From an uncultured Muribaculaceae bacterium (lineage in GTDB: Bacteria; Bacteroidota; Bacteroidia; Bacteroidales; Muribaculaceae), in the NCBI GenBank assembly GCA_958439725.1, contig CAUBWJ010000009.1, forward strand, positions 1 to 64,000: a stretch of 64,000 bases of DNA, read 5' to 3'. The translations under genes and the position numbers were made by a program. Shown in pieces: positions 1-8,407 of the stretch. The stretch's first letter is position 1. Every line of letters begins with the position of its first letter. The notes beneath the pieces were generated by a model. It was not told the DNA's origin. It ran no database searches and saw only the letters and a program-made list of their open reading frames with translations.

Positions 1-9
1 TCACAGTTC

Positions 10-65
10 AAAAAACAGAGGCTGCGCCGTAAAACCTTAATTACGACACAGCCTCGCTATTTTTG
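10..65. terminator. Bidirectional rho-independent terminator
   Basis: A 7-bp stem (GAGGCTG at 18-24 with CAGCCTC at 49-55) has TATTTTT on the plus-strand 3' side and a six-base A run at 10-15, which is a T run on the minus strand. It can end transcription from either side and insulates the fimbrial locus from whatever lies upstream of the window. Nothing coding is seen in 66-176. Confidence 0.7.
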
Positions 66-176
66 CGAACCAGCCATGCATTGGCCGAAAACAATCACCC
101 CGCAAGCGCTGTTCTACATTCAGATGCCGGTGCGATCTCCGTTTTCCGGCAATAACGTTTAAACTCTGACACTGCT

Positions 177-827
177 TTGGTAACAAGTCACATCACACGG
201 CGTTTCATCACCCTGCTGGCTCTCTGCGCCGGCAGCATAAACATAATGCAGGCTCAGTCAGAGCAATGCTACGACTGCAATGACTGCCTTCCCCGCATTG
301 CTATAAAAACAAACCTGCTCCATGACGCTCTGGCAACTCCTGATTTCGGAGCCGAGATTTCCCTTGCCCGCAAATTCTCGATAAATATCGAAGGTGTCTA
401 TGCCTGGTGGAGCCGCAAAGAAGCCAACCGCTATTGGCGTATACGCGGAGCGTGGCTCGAATTCCGGTTATGGTTAGGAGAAGCGGCTTCACGCAGAGCG
501 CTCACCGGACATCGCCTCGGCATCTACGGCTCAGGCCACGACTACGACTTTGAGTTCGGCGGCCGCGGCTGGCAGTCACCACATACCACCTACGGTTTAG
601 GCTTAAGTTACGGCTACTCATTTCCAATAGCCCGGCGTCTCAATCTCGACCTCGGCCTTCGGGTGGGTTATTCGGGAGGGCACCTTATCAAATACCGTCC
701 GGAATGCGACATGTATGTGTGCTCCTCACGGTCATTCAACCGTTATTTCGGCCTCACCGGTCTGGAAGTCACCCTTGTCTGGTTTCCGGGCAGAGGCCGC
801 GCCAACCGTCCTGATTTCAGCCTATGA
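177..827 (+). CDS. DUF3575 outer-membrane protein of fimbrial locus
   Basis: 216 residues. Residues 1 to about 26 form a signal peptide ending in IMQAQ, and the rest resembles the DUF3575 family (motif KTNLLHDALATPDFGAEI near residue 44), small beta-barrel-like proteins that accompany fimbrillin genes in Bacteroidales. The start is TTG at 177: an in-frame stop lies at 153-155 and the next ATG (inside IMQAQ) would remove most of the signal peptide. The stop overlaps the next start in ATGA, so translational coupling with the FimB-like gene is likely. Role inferred: outer-membrane partner in fimbria assembly or anchoring. No consensus TAnnTTTG promoter is visible upstream. Confidence 0.75.
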   Translation: MVTSHITRRFITLLALCAGSINIMQAQSEQCYDCNDCLPRIAIKTNLLHDALATPDFGAEISLARKFSINIEGVYAWWSRKEANRYWRIRGAWLEFRLWLGEAASRRALTGHRLGIYGSGHDYDFEFGGRGWQSPHTTYGLGLSYGYSFPIARRLNLDLGLRVGYSGGHLIKYRPECDMYVCSSRSFNRYFGLTGLEVTLVWFPGRGRANRPDFSL

Positions 828-1774
828 CAAGAAAACTGTCAAATATCACCCTCTTATTCCTGCTTGCAGTCACCGCCTGCGCATGCTCCCACAAGGAAAT
901 TATCTGTCCGGCATCCGAAAACCGACAGATAACCGTACTCTTCGACTGGGCCAACGCCACCGGTGCCTCCCCGGAGGGAATGACGCTTTACTTTTTTCCG
1001 GCAAGCGACAAGGAGCAGATATGGCGTTACGACATTTCTGGCCCCGCTGGAGGCCCGGTGGAACTTCCCGCTGGCCGTTACCGCATGGTGGCTTTCAACA
1101 GCGACCTTCCCGGCATCCTGATATCCGGCAAGGATTCATACTCCGGCATATCGGCCAGCGCCCGCAGAAACTCTTCAGGCAAATACATCATGCCTACCGG
1201 AATGCTCTACGGGGCGACTGTAAGCGAACTTGAGGTGACTTTGTGCGGCGTAAGATACCGCGACAGCAATGGCACCGTAAAAGAATGCGGGCAAAGTATG
1301 GTAAGATGCCTTCCCGATTCGCTGTCAACCATTTTCACAGTCATTTTCAAAAACGTCAGCGGCCTTGAGCATGCCTCTTCCGCCACAGCGATAATACATG
1401 GTGTGGCAGCCGGAATAAAACTCGCCGACCGCGTGCCTGATGGCGATGGGGCAGCTCTTGCATCACAGTTGTCGCTCAATCCCGCGGGACGCGAAATGAG
1501 CTCCGTTTCATCGGCCTTTTACCCTTCTGACCCCACGGGTGCCACACTCCAGTTGATCGTTACGTGCCGCGACGGCAAAAACTATTCACACAATTTCGAC
1601 ATCACTCCACAAATATTGAACTCCCCGTCAAAACACAACGTTATAATAATGATTGACAGCATCAGCATTCCCGACGGCGACCCCACGGATCCGGATGATG
1701 AAGTGGGAGGCATCGATGTTGGAGTGGATGGCTGGAGCCCAATCGAAATCGACGTGGGAGTGACACTCCCCTGA
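824..1774 (+). CDS. FimB/Mfa2-like fimbrial anchor lipoprotein (DUF5119)
   Basis: 316 residues with a lipoprotein signal peptide; the lipobox VTAC places the lipidated cysteine at residue 19. The remainder reads as the FimB/Mfa2 anchor type (DUF5119-like): beta-rich, with a proline- and aspartate-rich stretch (about 285-295) and the C-terminal segment DGWSPIEIDVGVTLP. In Porphyromonas type V fimbriae such proteins anchor the shaft in the outer membrane and limit its length. It overlaps the DUF3575 gene by 4 nt and lies 41 nt upstream of the fimbrillin gene. The anchor role is by family; DUF5119 as the exact subfamily is less certain. Confidence 0.75.
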   Translation: MTRKLSNITLLFLLAVTACACSHKEIICPASENRQITVLFDWANATGASPEGMTLYFFPASDKEQIWRYDISGPAGGPVELPAGRYRMVAFNSDLPGILISGKDSYSGISASARRNSSGKYIMPTGMLYGATVSELEVTLCGVRYRDSNGTVKECGQSMVRCLPDSLSTIFTVIFKNVSGLEHASSATAIIHGVAAGIKLADRVPDGDGAALASQLSLNPAGREMSSVSSAFYPSDPTGATLQLIVTCRDGKNYSHNFDITPQILNSPSKHNVIIMIDSISIPDGDPTDPDDEVGGIDVGVDGWSPIEIDVGVTLP

Positions 1775-1815
1775 CACTTCTGATTCAACAAAACGCAACT
1801 AAAAAACAACTAAAT

Positions 1816-2904
1816 ATGGTAAAAATCCACATACCTCTGGCAATAATGGTTCCGGCAATGGCTCTGGTTGCCGTTTCGTGCTCTGAAAGCAATGAAGAAC
1901 CCGCTCCCGACAGCGTGACCGGAAAAGAGATACGCTTTGCCGCATCCACAGAATACTCACGTGCCGGCGACATCACAGCCACCAATCTTACAACCTTCAA
2001 CGTCTACGCGTATACCGGCACCGGAGATACATCCCAACCGTTCATGGACAATGTGACCGTGACAAAATCCTCCACCAACGTCTGGACATACTCGCCCGTC
2101 AAATACTGGCCTGCAAAACAGACCGTCGACTTCTATGCCTTCGCCCCCGCGTCGTGGGTAGGCACATCGGGCCCGTTGATGCCTGTGCCCTACGATGCAA
2201 GCGCGGGCACCGAGGATATAGTCTACGCCGTATGTCCCGATATGAGCGGCAATACAGGCCAGCCCAATGCCCAGGTGGTGTTCAACTTCCGTCACGCCCT
2301 CTCGAAGCTCACTATCAAAATGAGTTCGTCCGACACCAAACTGAAAGTGGTGGTTTCAAATGTGGCTATGTCAAACATCCTTACCAAAGGCAATTTCTCT
2401 TTCCCATCCGCCTCCACCGCTCTCGATCCAACCGCCGAGACGGTCGGTTCATGGGCCGACCAGAACACACCTATGGCCTATGTCCTCCACTGGTCGCAGG
2501 CTTTGACTGACGTACTGACCCTCACCACCACTCCTACCGTGCTTGCGGCTACCGGTCTCGGCCGTGGTGGAGTGATATATGTTCTTCCCCAGAAACTCAC
2601 TTGGCGCAGCCATGGAAGCGGAAACGACACATATATAGCCGTGATGTGTACCGTCTACGACGCCGAGAACGGCACTAAGCTGTGGCCGAATGCAAACACG
2701 CCCGAGGAAAACCAGATCAACGGAAGCACAGCCGGCGACGGCCTCCTGAAATTCCCGCTATCCACCAGCCTGTACTCCGAATGGCATCCTGGCTGCCACT
2801 ACATTTACAACCTCGTGATCAACTCCAACGAGGACATGGGCGCCATAGAATTCGGCACACCCTCCGTCGACACCTTCATCACCTTAGAAACAAATTACGA
2901 ATAA
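1816..2904 (+). CDS. Fimbrillin family lipoprotein (Mfa/FimA-like)
   Basis: 362 residues, lipobox VAVSC with Cys22. Fimbrillin hallmarks: EIRFAASTEYSRAG soon after the signal, a VDFYAFAP element near residue 105, and FNFRHALSKLTIKM near residue 157. Type V pilins are exported as lipoproteins, proteolytically matured and polymerised by donor-strand exchange, so this is the likely structural or tip subunit of the locus. It is followed by a strong terminator, so the three genes form one unit. Whether it is shaft or tip cannot be told from sequence alone. Confidence 0.8.
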   Translation: MVKIHIPLAIMVPAMALVAVSCSESNEEPAPDSVTGKEIRFAASTEYSRAGDITATNLTTFNVYAYTGTGDTSQPFMDNVTVTKSSTNVWTYSPVKYWPAKQTVDFYAFAPASWVGTSGPLMPVPYDASAGTEDIVYAVCPDMSGNTGQPNAQVVFNFRHALSKLTIKMSSSDTKLKVVVSNVAMSNILTKGNFSFPSASTALDPTAETVGSWADQNTPMAYVLHWSQALTDVLTLTTTPTVLAATGLGRGGVIYVLPQKLTWRSHGSGNDTYIAVMCTVYDAENGTKLWPNANTPEENQINGSTAGDGLLKFPLSTSLYSEWHPGCHYIYNLVINSNEDMGAIEFGTPSVDTFITLETNYE

Positions 2905-2934
2905 CCCTCCCGATTTTCAGGAGATTCCCATACC

Positions 2935-2980
2935 ACTGCCACGGGCCGTTGCTTACAAAGCATGTCCGTGGCAGTTTTTC
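2935..2980 (+). terminator. Terminator of fimbrial operon
   Basis: A 10-bp perfect stem (ACTGCCACGG at 2935-2944 with CCGTGGCAGT at 2966-2975) is followed by a T run, 31 nt after the fimbrillin stop. Confidence 0.85.
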
Positions 2981-3025
2981 TTGAAAAAATTCCGTAATTC
3001 CCCGGGGTTATTTAAACTTTTTTAC

Positions 3026-3033
3026 TACATTTG
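3026..3033 (+). promoter_or_regulatory. Bacteroidota -7 element for the zapA operon
   Basis: TACATTTG matches TAnnTTTG exactly. No clear TTTG lies at the -33 distance. The start codon at 3051 is only 17 nt downstream, so the 5' leader would be about 10 nt. Confidence 0.55.
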
Positions 3034-3050
3034 TAAAAATTTCGTATAAA

Positions 3051-3344
3051 ATGGCCGGCAATCTGCAGCAACGCCTCGATAGATTGAAGAGTAAGACCGA
3101 CTTGGTGCTTGCCCGGAATCAGGCCCTTCAGGAGCGTCTCGACGCGGCAAAATCACTCGTGACCTCTCTGGAGGAAGCCATACGGGACAAGGACAATGAA
3201 ATAGCGATGCTCCGCCAGCGCATCGAGCACCTTACGGTGGTGACAACGCTGGCTCCCGATCACCGCGACGTAGAGCACACCCGCGCCTTTTTATCCGGAC
3301 TTCTGCGAGACATCGACAAATGCATCTCCGAATTAAGCGAATGA
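3051..3344 (+). CDS. Small coiled-coil protein upstream of ZapA
   Basis: 97 residues with no signal or membrane segment. Residues about 5-62 show heptad-like spacing of Leu/Ile/Val among charged residues (for example SLEEAIRDKDNEIAMLRQRI), predicting a long coiled coil; the C-terminal helix LRDIDKCISELSE is a second conserved-looking patch. It lies 4 nt upstream of zapA under one promoter. The size, coiled coil and adjacency suggest a divisome cofactor analogous to ZapB, but I see no direct homology to ZapB and the function is inferred from context only. Confidence 0.7.
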   Translation: MAGNLQQRLDRLKSKTDLVLARNQALQERLDAAKSLVTSLEEAIRDKDNEIAMLRQRIEHLTVVTTLAPDHRDVEHTRAFLSGLLRDIDKCISELSE

Positions 3345-3348
3345 TGCT

Positions 3349-3636
3349 ATGAATGATAAACTTGTTATTAACCTGAAAATCGCCGATATGAAGCTCAGCT
3401 TCACTATCAACCGCGATGAAGAGGCCCTCTACCGTGAATCGGCTGCCGGAATCAACCGTGTGTTCAACACTTACAGCAGCCGCCTCTCCACAAGCTCTCC
3501 CTCCGAAGTGCTTGCCATGGTGGCGCTCCTCTTTGCCAAGGGTTACATATCTCTCGATTCCGACATCCGGCAGCTCGAAACCCATCTCGATGGATTTGAA
3601 AGCGCCCTCGACAGGATCCTTCTTCCTGACGACTGA
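3349..3636 (+). CDS. zapA: Cell division protein ZapA
   Basis: 95 residues, the usual length for ZapA. The N-terminal beta-rich head (KLVINLKIADMKLSFTINRDEEALYRESA) and the C-terminal helix fit the family, and the stretch SEVLAMVALLFAKGYI matches the dimerisation helix region. ZapA binds FtsZ polymers and bundles them at midcell. It follows the coiled-coil gene by 4 nt and precedes a structured RNA and rny, an order typical of Bacteroidales. Confidence 0.85.
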   Translation: MNDKLVINLKIADMKLSFTINRDEEALYRESAAGINRVFNTYSSRLSTSSPSEVLAMVALLFAKGYISLDSDIRQLETHLDGFESALDRILLPDD

Positions 3637-3640
3637 CGGA

Positions 3641-3786
3641 ACCGGACTACATACCTCTCTCCCCTTCCCCCGGGTCTCGCACCGTTCCGCGCCGGGTCGC
3701 ACACAGATTCTCCGCTCTCATTCCGGGAGCACCGATTTCTCGAAAGCGACCTTCGGTTTTGCGGATGCCGTGCGGGATTTTGTTTT
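3641..3786 (+). ncRNA. ssrS: 6S-like regulatory RNA candidate
   Basis: The 210-nt gap between zapA and rny folds by hand into a rod: 3675-3682 with 3770-3777 (8 bp with one GU), 3686-3690 with 3761-3765 (5 bp), 3691-3694 with 3754-3757, and 3695-3700 with 3746-3751 (6 bp, perfect). This encloses an open region (left 3701-3709, right 3730-3745) and an apical hairpin (3710-3713 with 3726-3729). A closing stem, a large bubble and an apical stem are the 6S RNA architecture, which mimics an open promoter for RNA polymerase. The 3' side ends in TTTTGTTTTAT. Location next to zapA is also where ssrS sits in gamma-proteobacteria. Ends are estimated; identity is inference. Confidence 0.55.
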
Positions 3787-3846
3787 ATAAATGACTTTTA
3801 ATAAACATTTTACAATAAAAACTCTTTCAATCTGAATAAATAACCC

Positions 3847-5397
3847 ATGGGAACCAACATTATCTGGCTCATTATAGCCCTGGTGGTGATTGCTGCCGCC
3901 ATAGGAGCACTGGTCACTTTCATGGTCCAGAAATCAATGGCGAGAAGCCGCGCCAAAATCATCGTTGACGAAGCCGCTAAAGAGGCAGAAGTCCTCAAGA
4001 AAAACAAACTCCTCGAAGCCCGCGAGGAAGGCATGAAAATCAAAAACGACGCCGAGAGGGAGGTGCAGCAGCGCATGTCGCGCGCCCAGTCGTTCGAATC
4101 CAAGCTGAAGCAGCGTGAACTGCAGCTCAACCAGCAGCAGAGCGAAAACCAGCGCACCCGCAACGAAAACGAACAGACACGCAACCGCCTCAACGACCAG
4201 CTTGCATCCCTCGAATCCCGCCATGCCGAACTTGATGACCTCACCCGCAAGGCCCGCGAGGAACTCGAGCACGTGAGCGGACTGTCAAGTGACGAAGCAA
4301 AGGAGAAACTGATTGAATCGCTCAAGGACGAAGCCAAGACCGCCGCACAGAGCTACATCAACGACATCATGGACGAGGCCAAACTCACAGCCAACAAGGA
4401 AGCCAAACGCATCGTTGTGCAGTCAATACAGCGCGTGGCCACCGAAACCGCCATCGAGAACTCCGTGACCGTTTTCCAGATTGACTCCGACGAAATCAAA
4501 GGACGCATCATTGGCCGCGAAGGCCGCAACATCCGCGCCCTCGAAGCCGCCACCGGCATTGAAATCATAGTCGACGATACCCCCGAAGCCATAGTGCTCT
4601 CCGGCTTTGACCCCGTGCGCCGCGAGATTGCCCGTCTGGCTCTGCACCAGCTCGTGACCGACGGACGCATACATCCCGCACGAATAGAAGAAGTCGTTGC
4701 CAAAGTGCGCAAGCAGATCGAGGAAGAGATTATCGAGACCGGCAAACGCACCGCAATCGACCTCGGCATCCACGGCCTCCATCCCGAGCTTGTAAGGCTC
4801 GTCGGCAAGATGAAATACCGCTCGAGCTACGGCCAGAACCTGCTCCAGCACTCCCGCGAGACTGCCAATCTCTGCGCCGTAATGGCATCGGAACTCGGCC
4901 TCAACCCCAAGAAAGCACGTCGCGCAGGTCTGCTTCACGACATAGGCAAAGTGCCCGACGACGAACCCGAACTGCCCCACGCACTCCTGGGCATGAAACT
5001 TGCCGAGAAATACAAGGAGAAGCCTGAAATATGCAATGCCATAGGCGCCCACCACGACGAGGTGGAAATGACATCCCTTCTCGCTCCCATCGTGCAGGTG
5101 TGCGACGCGATTTCCGGTGCTCGCCCCGGCGCACGCCGCGAAATGGTCGAGGCTTATATCAAGCGCCTCAACGACCTCGAGCAGCTCGCCCTCTCCTATC
5201 CCGGAGTAATAAAGACCTATGCCATCCAGGCCGGCCGCGAACTCCGTGTCATTGTCGGTGCCGACAAGATCGACGACGTGGAGACCGAAAAGCTCTCGGC
5301 TGAGATTGCAAAACGCATTCAGGACGAAATGACATATCCCGGACAGGTCAAAATCACCGTGATTCGCGAAACCCGTTCGGTAAGCTTTGCCAAATAA
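3847..5397 (+). CDS. rny: Ribonuclease Y
   Basis: 516 residues, standard for RNase Y. Order of parts: N-terminal transmembrane helix (about 5-27), long charged coiled coil (about 30-200), KH RNA-binding domain with IIGREGRNIRALE near residue 220, then an HD phosphohydrolase domain with the metal-binding pair His364-Asp365 in LLHDIGK. RNase Y is a membrane-anchored endoribonuclease starting mRNA decay. It is followed after 12 nt by a RicT/PSP1-family gene; in Bacillus subtilis RicT belongs to the complex that steers RNase Y. All catalytic features look intact. Confidence 0.95.
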   Translation: MGTNIIWLIIALVVIAAAIGALVTFMVQKSMARSRAKIIVDEAAKEAEVLKKNKLLEAREEGMKIKNDAEREVQQRMSRAQSFESKLKQRELQLNQQQSENQRTRNENEQTRNRLNDQLASLESRHAELDDLTRKAREELEHVSGLSSDEAKEKLIESLKDEAKTAAQSYINDIMDEAKLTANKEAKRIVVQSIQRVATETAIENSVTVFQIDSDEIKGRIIGREGRNIRALEAATGIEIIVDDTPEAIVLSGFDPVRREIARLALHQLVTDGRIHPARIEEVVAKVRKQIEEEIIETGKRTAIDLGIHGLHPELVRLVGKMKYRSSYGQNLLQHSRETANLCAVMASELGLNPKKARRAGLLHDIGKVPDDEPELPHALLGMKLAEKYKEKPEICNAIGAHHDEVEMTSLLAPIVQVCDAISGARPGARREMVEAYIKRLNDLEQLALSYPGVIKTYAIQAGRELRVIVGADKIDDVETEKLSAEIAKRIQDEMTYPGQVKITVIRETRSVSFAK

Positions 5398-5409
5398 GCC
5401 CTCTGTGCC

Positions 5410-6717
5410 ATGACAACCCCCGACAATACCCCGGATCCGGCACAAAACTGCCCGGATGACTCACGGTCGGCCCAGCGTTGCAATCGCCGGAACTGCACTC
5501 CGCGTGGCAAGCTCCATTGCTTCAACTGGCTCGACGACATCCCCGGAGGTGCGGCCGACAGCGACCTTGTGGAAGTCCAGTTCAAGAACACCCGCAAGGG
5601 ATTCTTCCGCAACAGTCTCCATCTTCCTCTTGCCATTGGCGACATCGTGGCCGTGGAAGCCGCCCCGGGACACGACATAGGCGAAGTGACCCTCACCGGC
5701 CGGCTGGTTGACCTTCAGATTCGGAAAGCCGGCGTGAAACAGGACACTGAGATGCGCCGTGTGCTCCGCAAGGCCAAGCCTGCCGATTTAAGCCGATTCG
5801 AAGAGGCCAAGGCTAAGGAAAACGACACCATGATCCGTGCCCGCAAGATAGCCGCGGACCTCAAGCTCAACATGAAGATCGGCGACGTGGAATATCAGGG
5901 CGACGGCAACAAGGCCATATTCTACTATATTGCTGACGAACGCGTGGATTTCCGTCATCTTATCAAGGTTCTTGCCGAGGCATTCAAGGTAAGGATAGAG
6001 ATGAAGCAGATTGGTGCGCGCCAGGAAGCCGGCCGCATTGGTGGCATCGGTCCCTGCGGACGTCCCCTTTGCTGCGCAAGCTGGATGACTAATTTCGTCT
6101 CCGTAGGCACTGCCGCCGCACGTTTCCAGGACATCTCGCTCAACCCTCAGAAACTTGCCGGACAATGCGCCAAGCTGAAATGCTGTCTCAATTTTGAAGT
6201 GGATTCCTATGTTGAGGCTCTAAAGCGTATGCCCCCGAAAGAAGCGCGTCTTGAAACGGCCGACTCCACTTACTACACGTTCAAATACGATGTGTTCAAG
6301 CGCGAGATAACATACAGCACTGACAAATCCGTGGCCGCCAACCTGGTGACCATAAGCGCCGACAGGGCTTTCGAGGTGATTGCCCTTAACAAGGATGGCG
6401 AAAAGCCTTTGTCGCTTCTCCCCGACGGAGAAGAAAAAACCGACTCAGGAAAGCAGTATAACGACATTCTCGGTCAGGACAACATCAACCGCTTCGACAG
6501 CAAAAAGAAAAAGAAGCGCAAGCCCAAATCCAAGGCCAAGCCCCAACCCGACAATGGCCCTCAGCCTGAGGAGAAAAAAGAGCAGGTGGCCGAAACGCCA
6601 CAGAAAAACGAGAGACCGGAACGTTCCGAAAAGCCGCGCCAGCAGCGGAAGCCCCAGCGGGGCGAACGTCGTCAGCGGCCTTCTTCACCTGACTCATCGG
6701 AGAAAAAAACGGAATGA
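5410..6717 (+). CDS. PSP1/RicT-family protein
   Basis: 435 residues. A PSP1 C-terminal domain spans roughly residues 95-290. Two cysteine motifs are clear: GGIGPCGRPLCC near residue 220 and GQCAKLKCCLNFE near 255, matching the conserved cysteines of B. subtilis RicT (YaaT), which with RicA and RicF binds iron-sulfur clusters and partners RNase Y. Residues from about 360 to the end are a lysine-, proline- and glutamate-rich basic tail absent from RicT, possibly RNA-binding. The gene is 12 nt after rny and overlaps gldH by 4 nt (ATGA). A role in RNase Y control is inferred from family plus adjacency. Confidence 0.8.
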   Translation: MTTPDNTPDPAQNCPDDSRSAQRCNRRNCTPRGKLHCFNWLDDIPGGAADSDLVEVQFKNTRKGFFRNSLHLPLAIGDIVAVEAAPGHDIGEVTLTGRLVDLQIRKAGVKQDTEMRRVLRKAKPADLSRFEEAKAKENDTMIRARKIAADLKLNMKIGDVEYQGDGNKAIFYYIADERVDFRHLIKVLAEAFKVRIEMKQIGARQEAGRIGGIGPCGRPLCCASWMTNFVSVGTAAARFQDISLNPQKLAGQCAKLKCCLNFEVDSYVEALKRMPPKEARLETADSTYYTFKYDVFKREITYSTDKSVAANLVTISADRAFEVIALNKDGEKPLSLLPDGEEKTDSGKQYNDILGQDNINRFDSKKKKKRKPKSKAKPQPDNGPQPEEKKEQVAETPQKNERPERSEKPRQQRKPQRGERRQRPSSPDSSEKKTE

Positions 6718-7169
6718 GAATAATTTTCTGCCTTGCCGTCTGCTTGTTGGCGTTGGGCGGATGTTCCGAGCGCCACGACAGTTACAGCCGGTTCCAGCCG
6801 GTTTCACCCTCGGGATGGGCTTACGGCGACACCATTGCCTTCATTCCGGAAGGGCTGGACTCGGTTTCTCTCCGGTCTGTCAATGTGGCCGTGCGTCATT
6901 CCAACGACTACCCCTACCGCAATCTGTGGCTTGAGGTCACCTTCGGAAATCCCCCCCGCATGTACCGCGACACCGTCGACATCGAGCTTGCCGATTCCTA
7001 CGGCCGATGGCATGGCAACGGCCTCGGTCCGTCATACCAGATTTCCGTCCCTGTGGCCCGCAGCGTGAACCTCAATGATTCCTCGCGTGTTTTCATACGG
7101 CATATAATGCGCGTGGATACCATCCCGGGCATCACATCAGTAGGGCTCACAGTCGAGGGCGCCTACTGA
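6714..7169 (+). CDS. gldH: GldH family lipoprotein
   Basis: 151 residues. Lipobox LGGC gives lipidated Cys17. The mature part (SYSRFQPVSPSGWAYGDTI, then a beta-rich domain with YPYRNLWLEV) fits GldH, a lipoprotein needed for gliding in Flavobacterium. Homologues are widespread in non-gliding Bacteroidota, often next to a PSP1 gene as here, so the present role is probably a general envelope one. It overlaps the RicT-like gene by 4 nt. Confidence 0.75.
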   Translation: MRIIFCLAVCLLALGGCSERHDSYSRFQPVSPSGWAYGDTIAFIPEGLDSVSLRSVNVAVRHSNDYPYRNLWLEVTFGNPPRMYRDTVDIELADSYGRWHGNGLGPSYQISVPVARSVNLNDSSRVFIRHIMRVDTIPGITSVGLTVEGAY

Positions 7170-7224
7170 TGCTCTATATTTTTTGACAGAAATGCAGTTA
7201 CACTAACTCTCATCCCAAAATTCT

Positions 7225-8397
7225 ATGGATTCTCTTATACTTCTCTCCCGTGAAGAGTTTGAGAAACGGCTACTCCGCCTCACGGCTCTCATGCAGCAAA
7301 AAAGCATCGATGCCGCCATCATCAGCGACTTCGCAAACCAGTATTATCTCACAGGCCGTGTATTCTCAGGCCACATCTACATACCCTCCGAGGGACTTCC
7401 CGTCTTTTTTGTGAAACGTCCCGTGAAGCTCGAGGGCGACGGCGTGGTATATATCCGTAAACCCGAGGAAATGGCCAAGACCATCGGCCTGGCTACCCCC
7501 GCCACTCTCGCGCTCGAACTCGACTCCGCTTCATATTCATCTGTAAAAAGAATCGCAGCCATTTTCCCTCAGGCGGAAATAGAGAACGCCTCAGCTCTCA
7601 TGAGAACCCTCCGTGCAGTGAAAACTGAGGCCGAACAGCAGCTGCTCCGTGAGTCAGGAATCAAGCAGGAACATGTCTACCGTCTTATCCCCCATCTTTA
7701 TCAGACCGGAATGTCCGACCTCGAGCTGCAAGTGGAGATCGAGCGCCGTTCGCGTCTCGAAGGTTGTCTGGGACAGTTCCGCATAAGCGGCGATACAATG
7801 GAACTCTATATGGGCAACGTTCTTACCGGAGACAACGCGGACTCCCCCACCCCTTACGATTTCGCCATGGGCGGCCGGGGCCTCAATCCATCCCTTCCCG
7901 TGGGTTGCGACGGATCCATTATCGAGCCGGGGCACTCCGTGATGGTGGACATGAACGGTGATTACACCGGATATATGACCGACATGACCCGCACATTCCG
8001 TGTTGGCTCCCTCGAACCGCTCGCAGTCAAAGCTCATCAGTGCTCGATTGATATTGTCCACGCCCTCGCCCGGAGAGCCCGTCCCGGAGTTGAGGCCAAG
8101 GAGCTATACCACCTCGCTGAAGCTATGGCCACCGAAGCCGGCCTCAAGGAGTATTTCATGGGCCACCGTCAGAAAGCAGGCTTCGTGGGCCACGGACTCG
8201 GCATCGAGATCAACGAGCTCCCGGTTATCGCCCCCCGCAGCCGCGACATCATAGCCGATGGAAACGTGATAGCCTTCGAACCCAAATTCGTGATTCCCGG
8301 AGTGGGAGCGGTGGGAATAGAGAACACCTATATTATCCATGCCGATTCCGCCGAATGCGTCACCTCGGCACCCGAAGAACTTATCGACCTGCAGTAA
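7225..8397 (+). CDS. M24 family aminopeptidase P / Xaa-Pro peptidase
   Basis: 390 residues. An N-terminal creatinase-type domain (about 8-130) precedes the pita-bread catalytic domain. The five metal ligands can be placed: Asp242, Asp253 (in GYMTDMTRTF), His323 (in GHGLGIEI), Glu352 (FEPKF) and Glu366 (GIEN). It should be an active two-metal peptidase removing an N-terminal residue ahead of proline; exact specificity is not readable. Cytoplasmic, no signal. It follows gldH by 55 nt and precedes the CCA-family gene by 10 nt. Confidence 0.88.
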   Translation: MDSLILLSREEFEKRLLRLTALMQQKSIDAAIISDFANQYYLTGRVFSGHIYIPSEGLPVFFVKRPVKLEGDGVVYIRKPEEMAKTIGLATPATLALELDSASYSSVKRIAAIFPQAEIENASALMRTLRAVKTEAEQQLLRESGIKQEHVYRLIPHLYQTGMSDLELQVEIERRSRLEGCLGQFRISGDTMELYMGNVLTGDNADSPTPYDFAMGGRGLNPSLPVGCDGSIIEPGHSVMVDMNGDYTGYMTDMTRTFRVGSLEPLAVKAHQCSIDIVHALARRARPGVEAKELYHLAEAMATEAGLKEYFMGHRQKAGFVGHGLGIEINELPVIAPRSRDIIADGNVIAFEPKFVIPGVGAVGIENTYIIHADSAECVTSAPEELIDLQ

Positions 8398-8407
8398 CCC
8401 CGCCTAT

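Noticed and set aside
4423..5445. Long open frame on the minus strand across rny
   Set aside because: It is antisense to a clear RNase Y gene; long opposite frames follow from the codon bias of these GC-rich genes, and it has no recognisable domain.
8339..8407. Upstream ATG start for the CCA-family gene
   Set aside because: It overlaps the M24 gene by 59 nt and adds a Pro/Ser-rich stretch not seen in the family; ATG 8408 gives the usual N-terminus.
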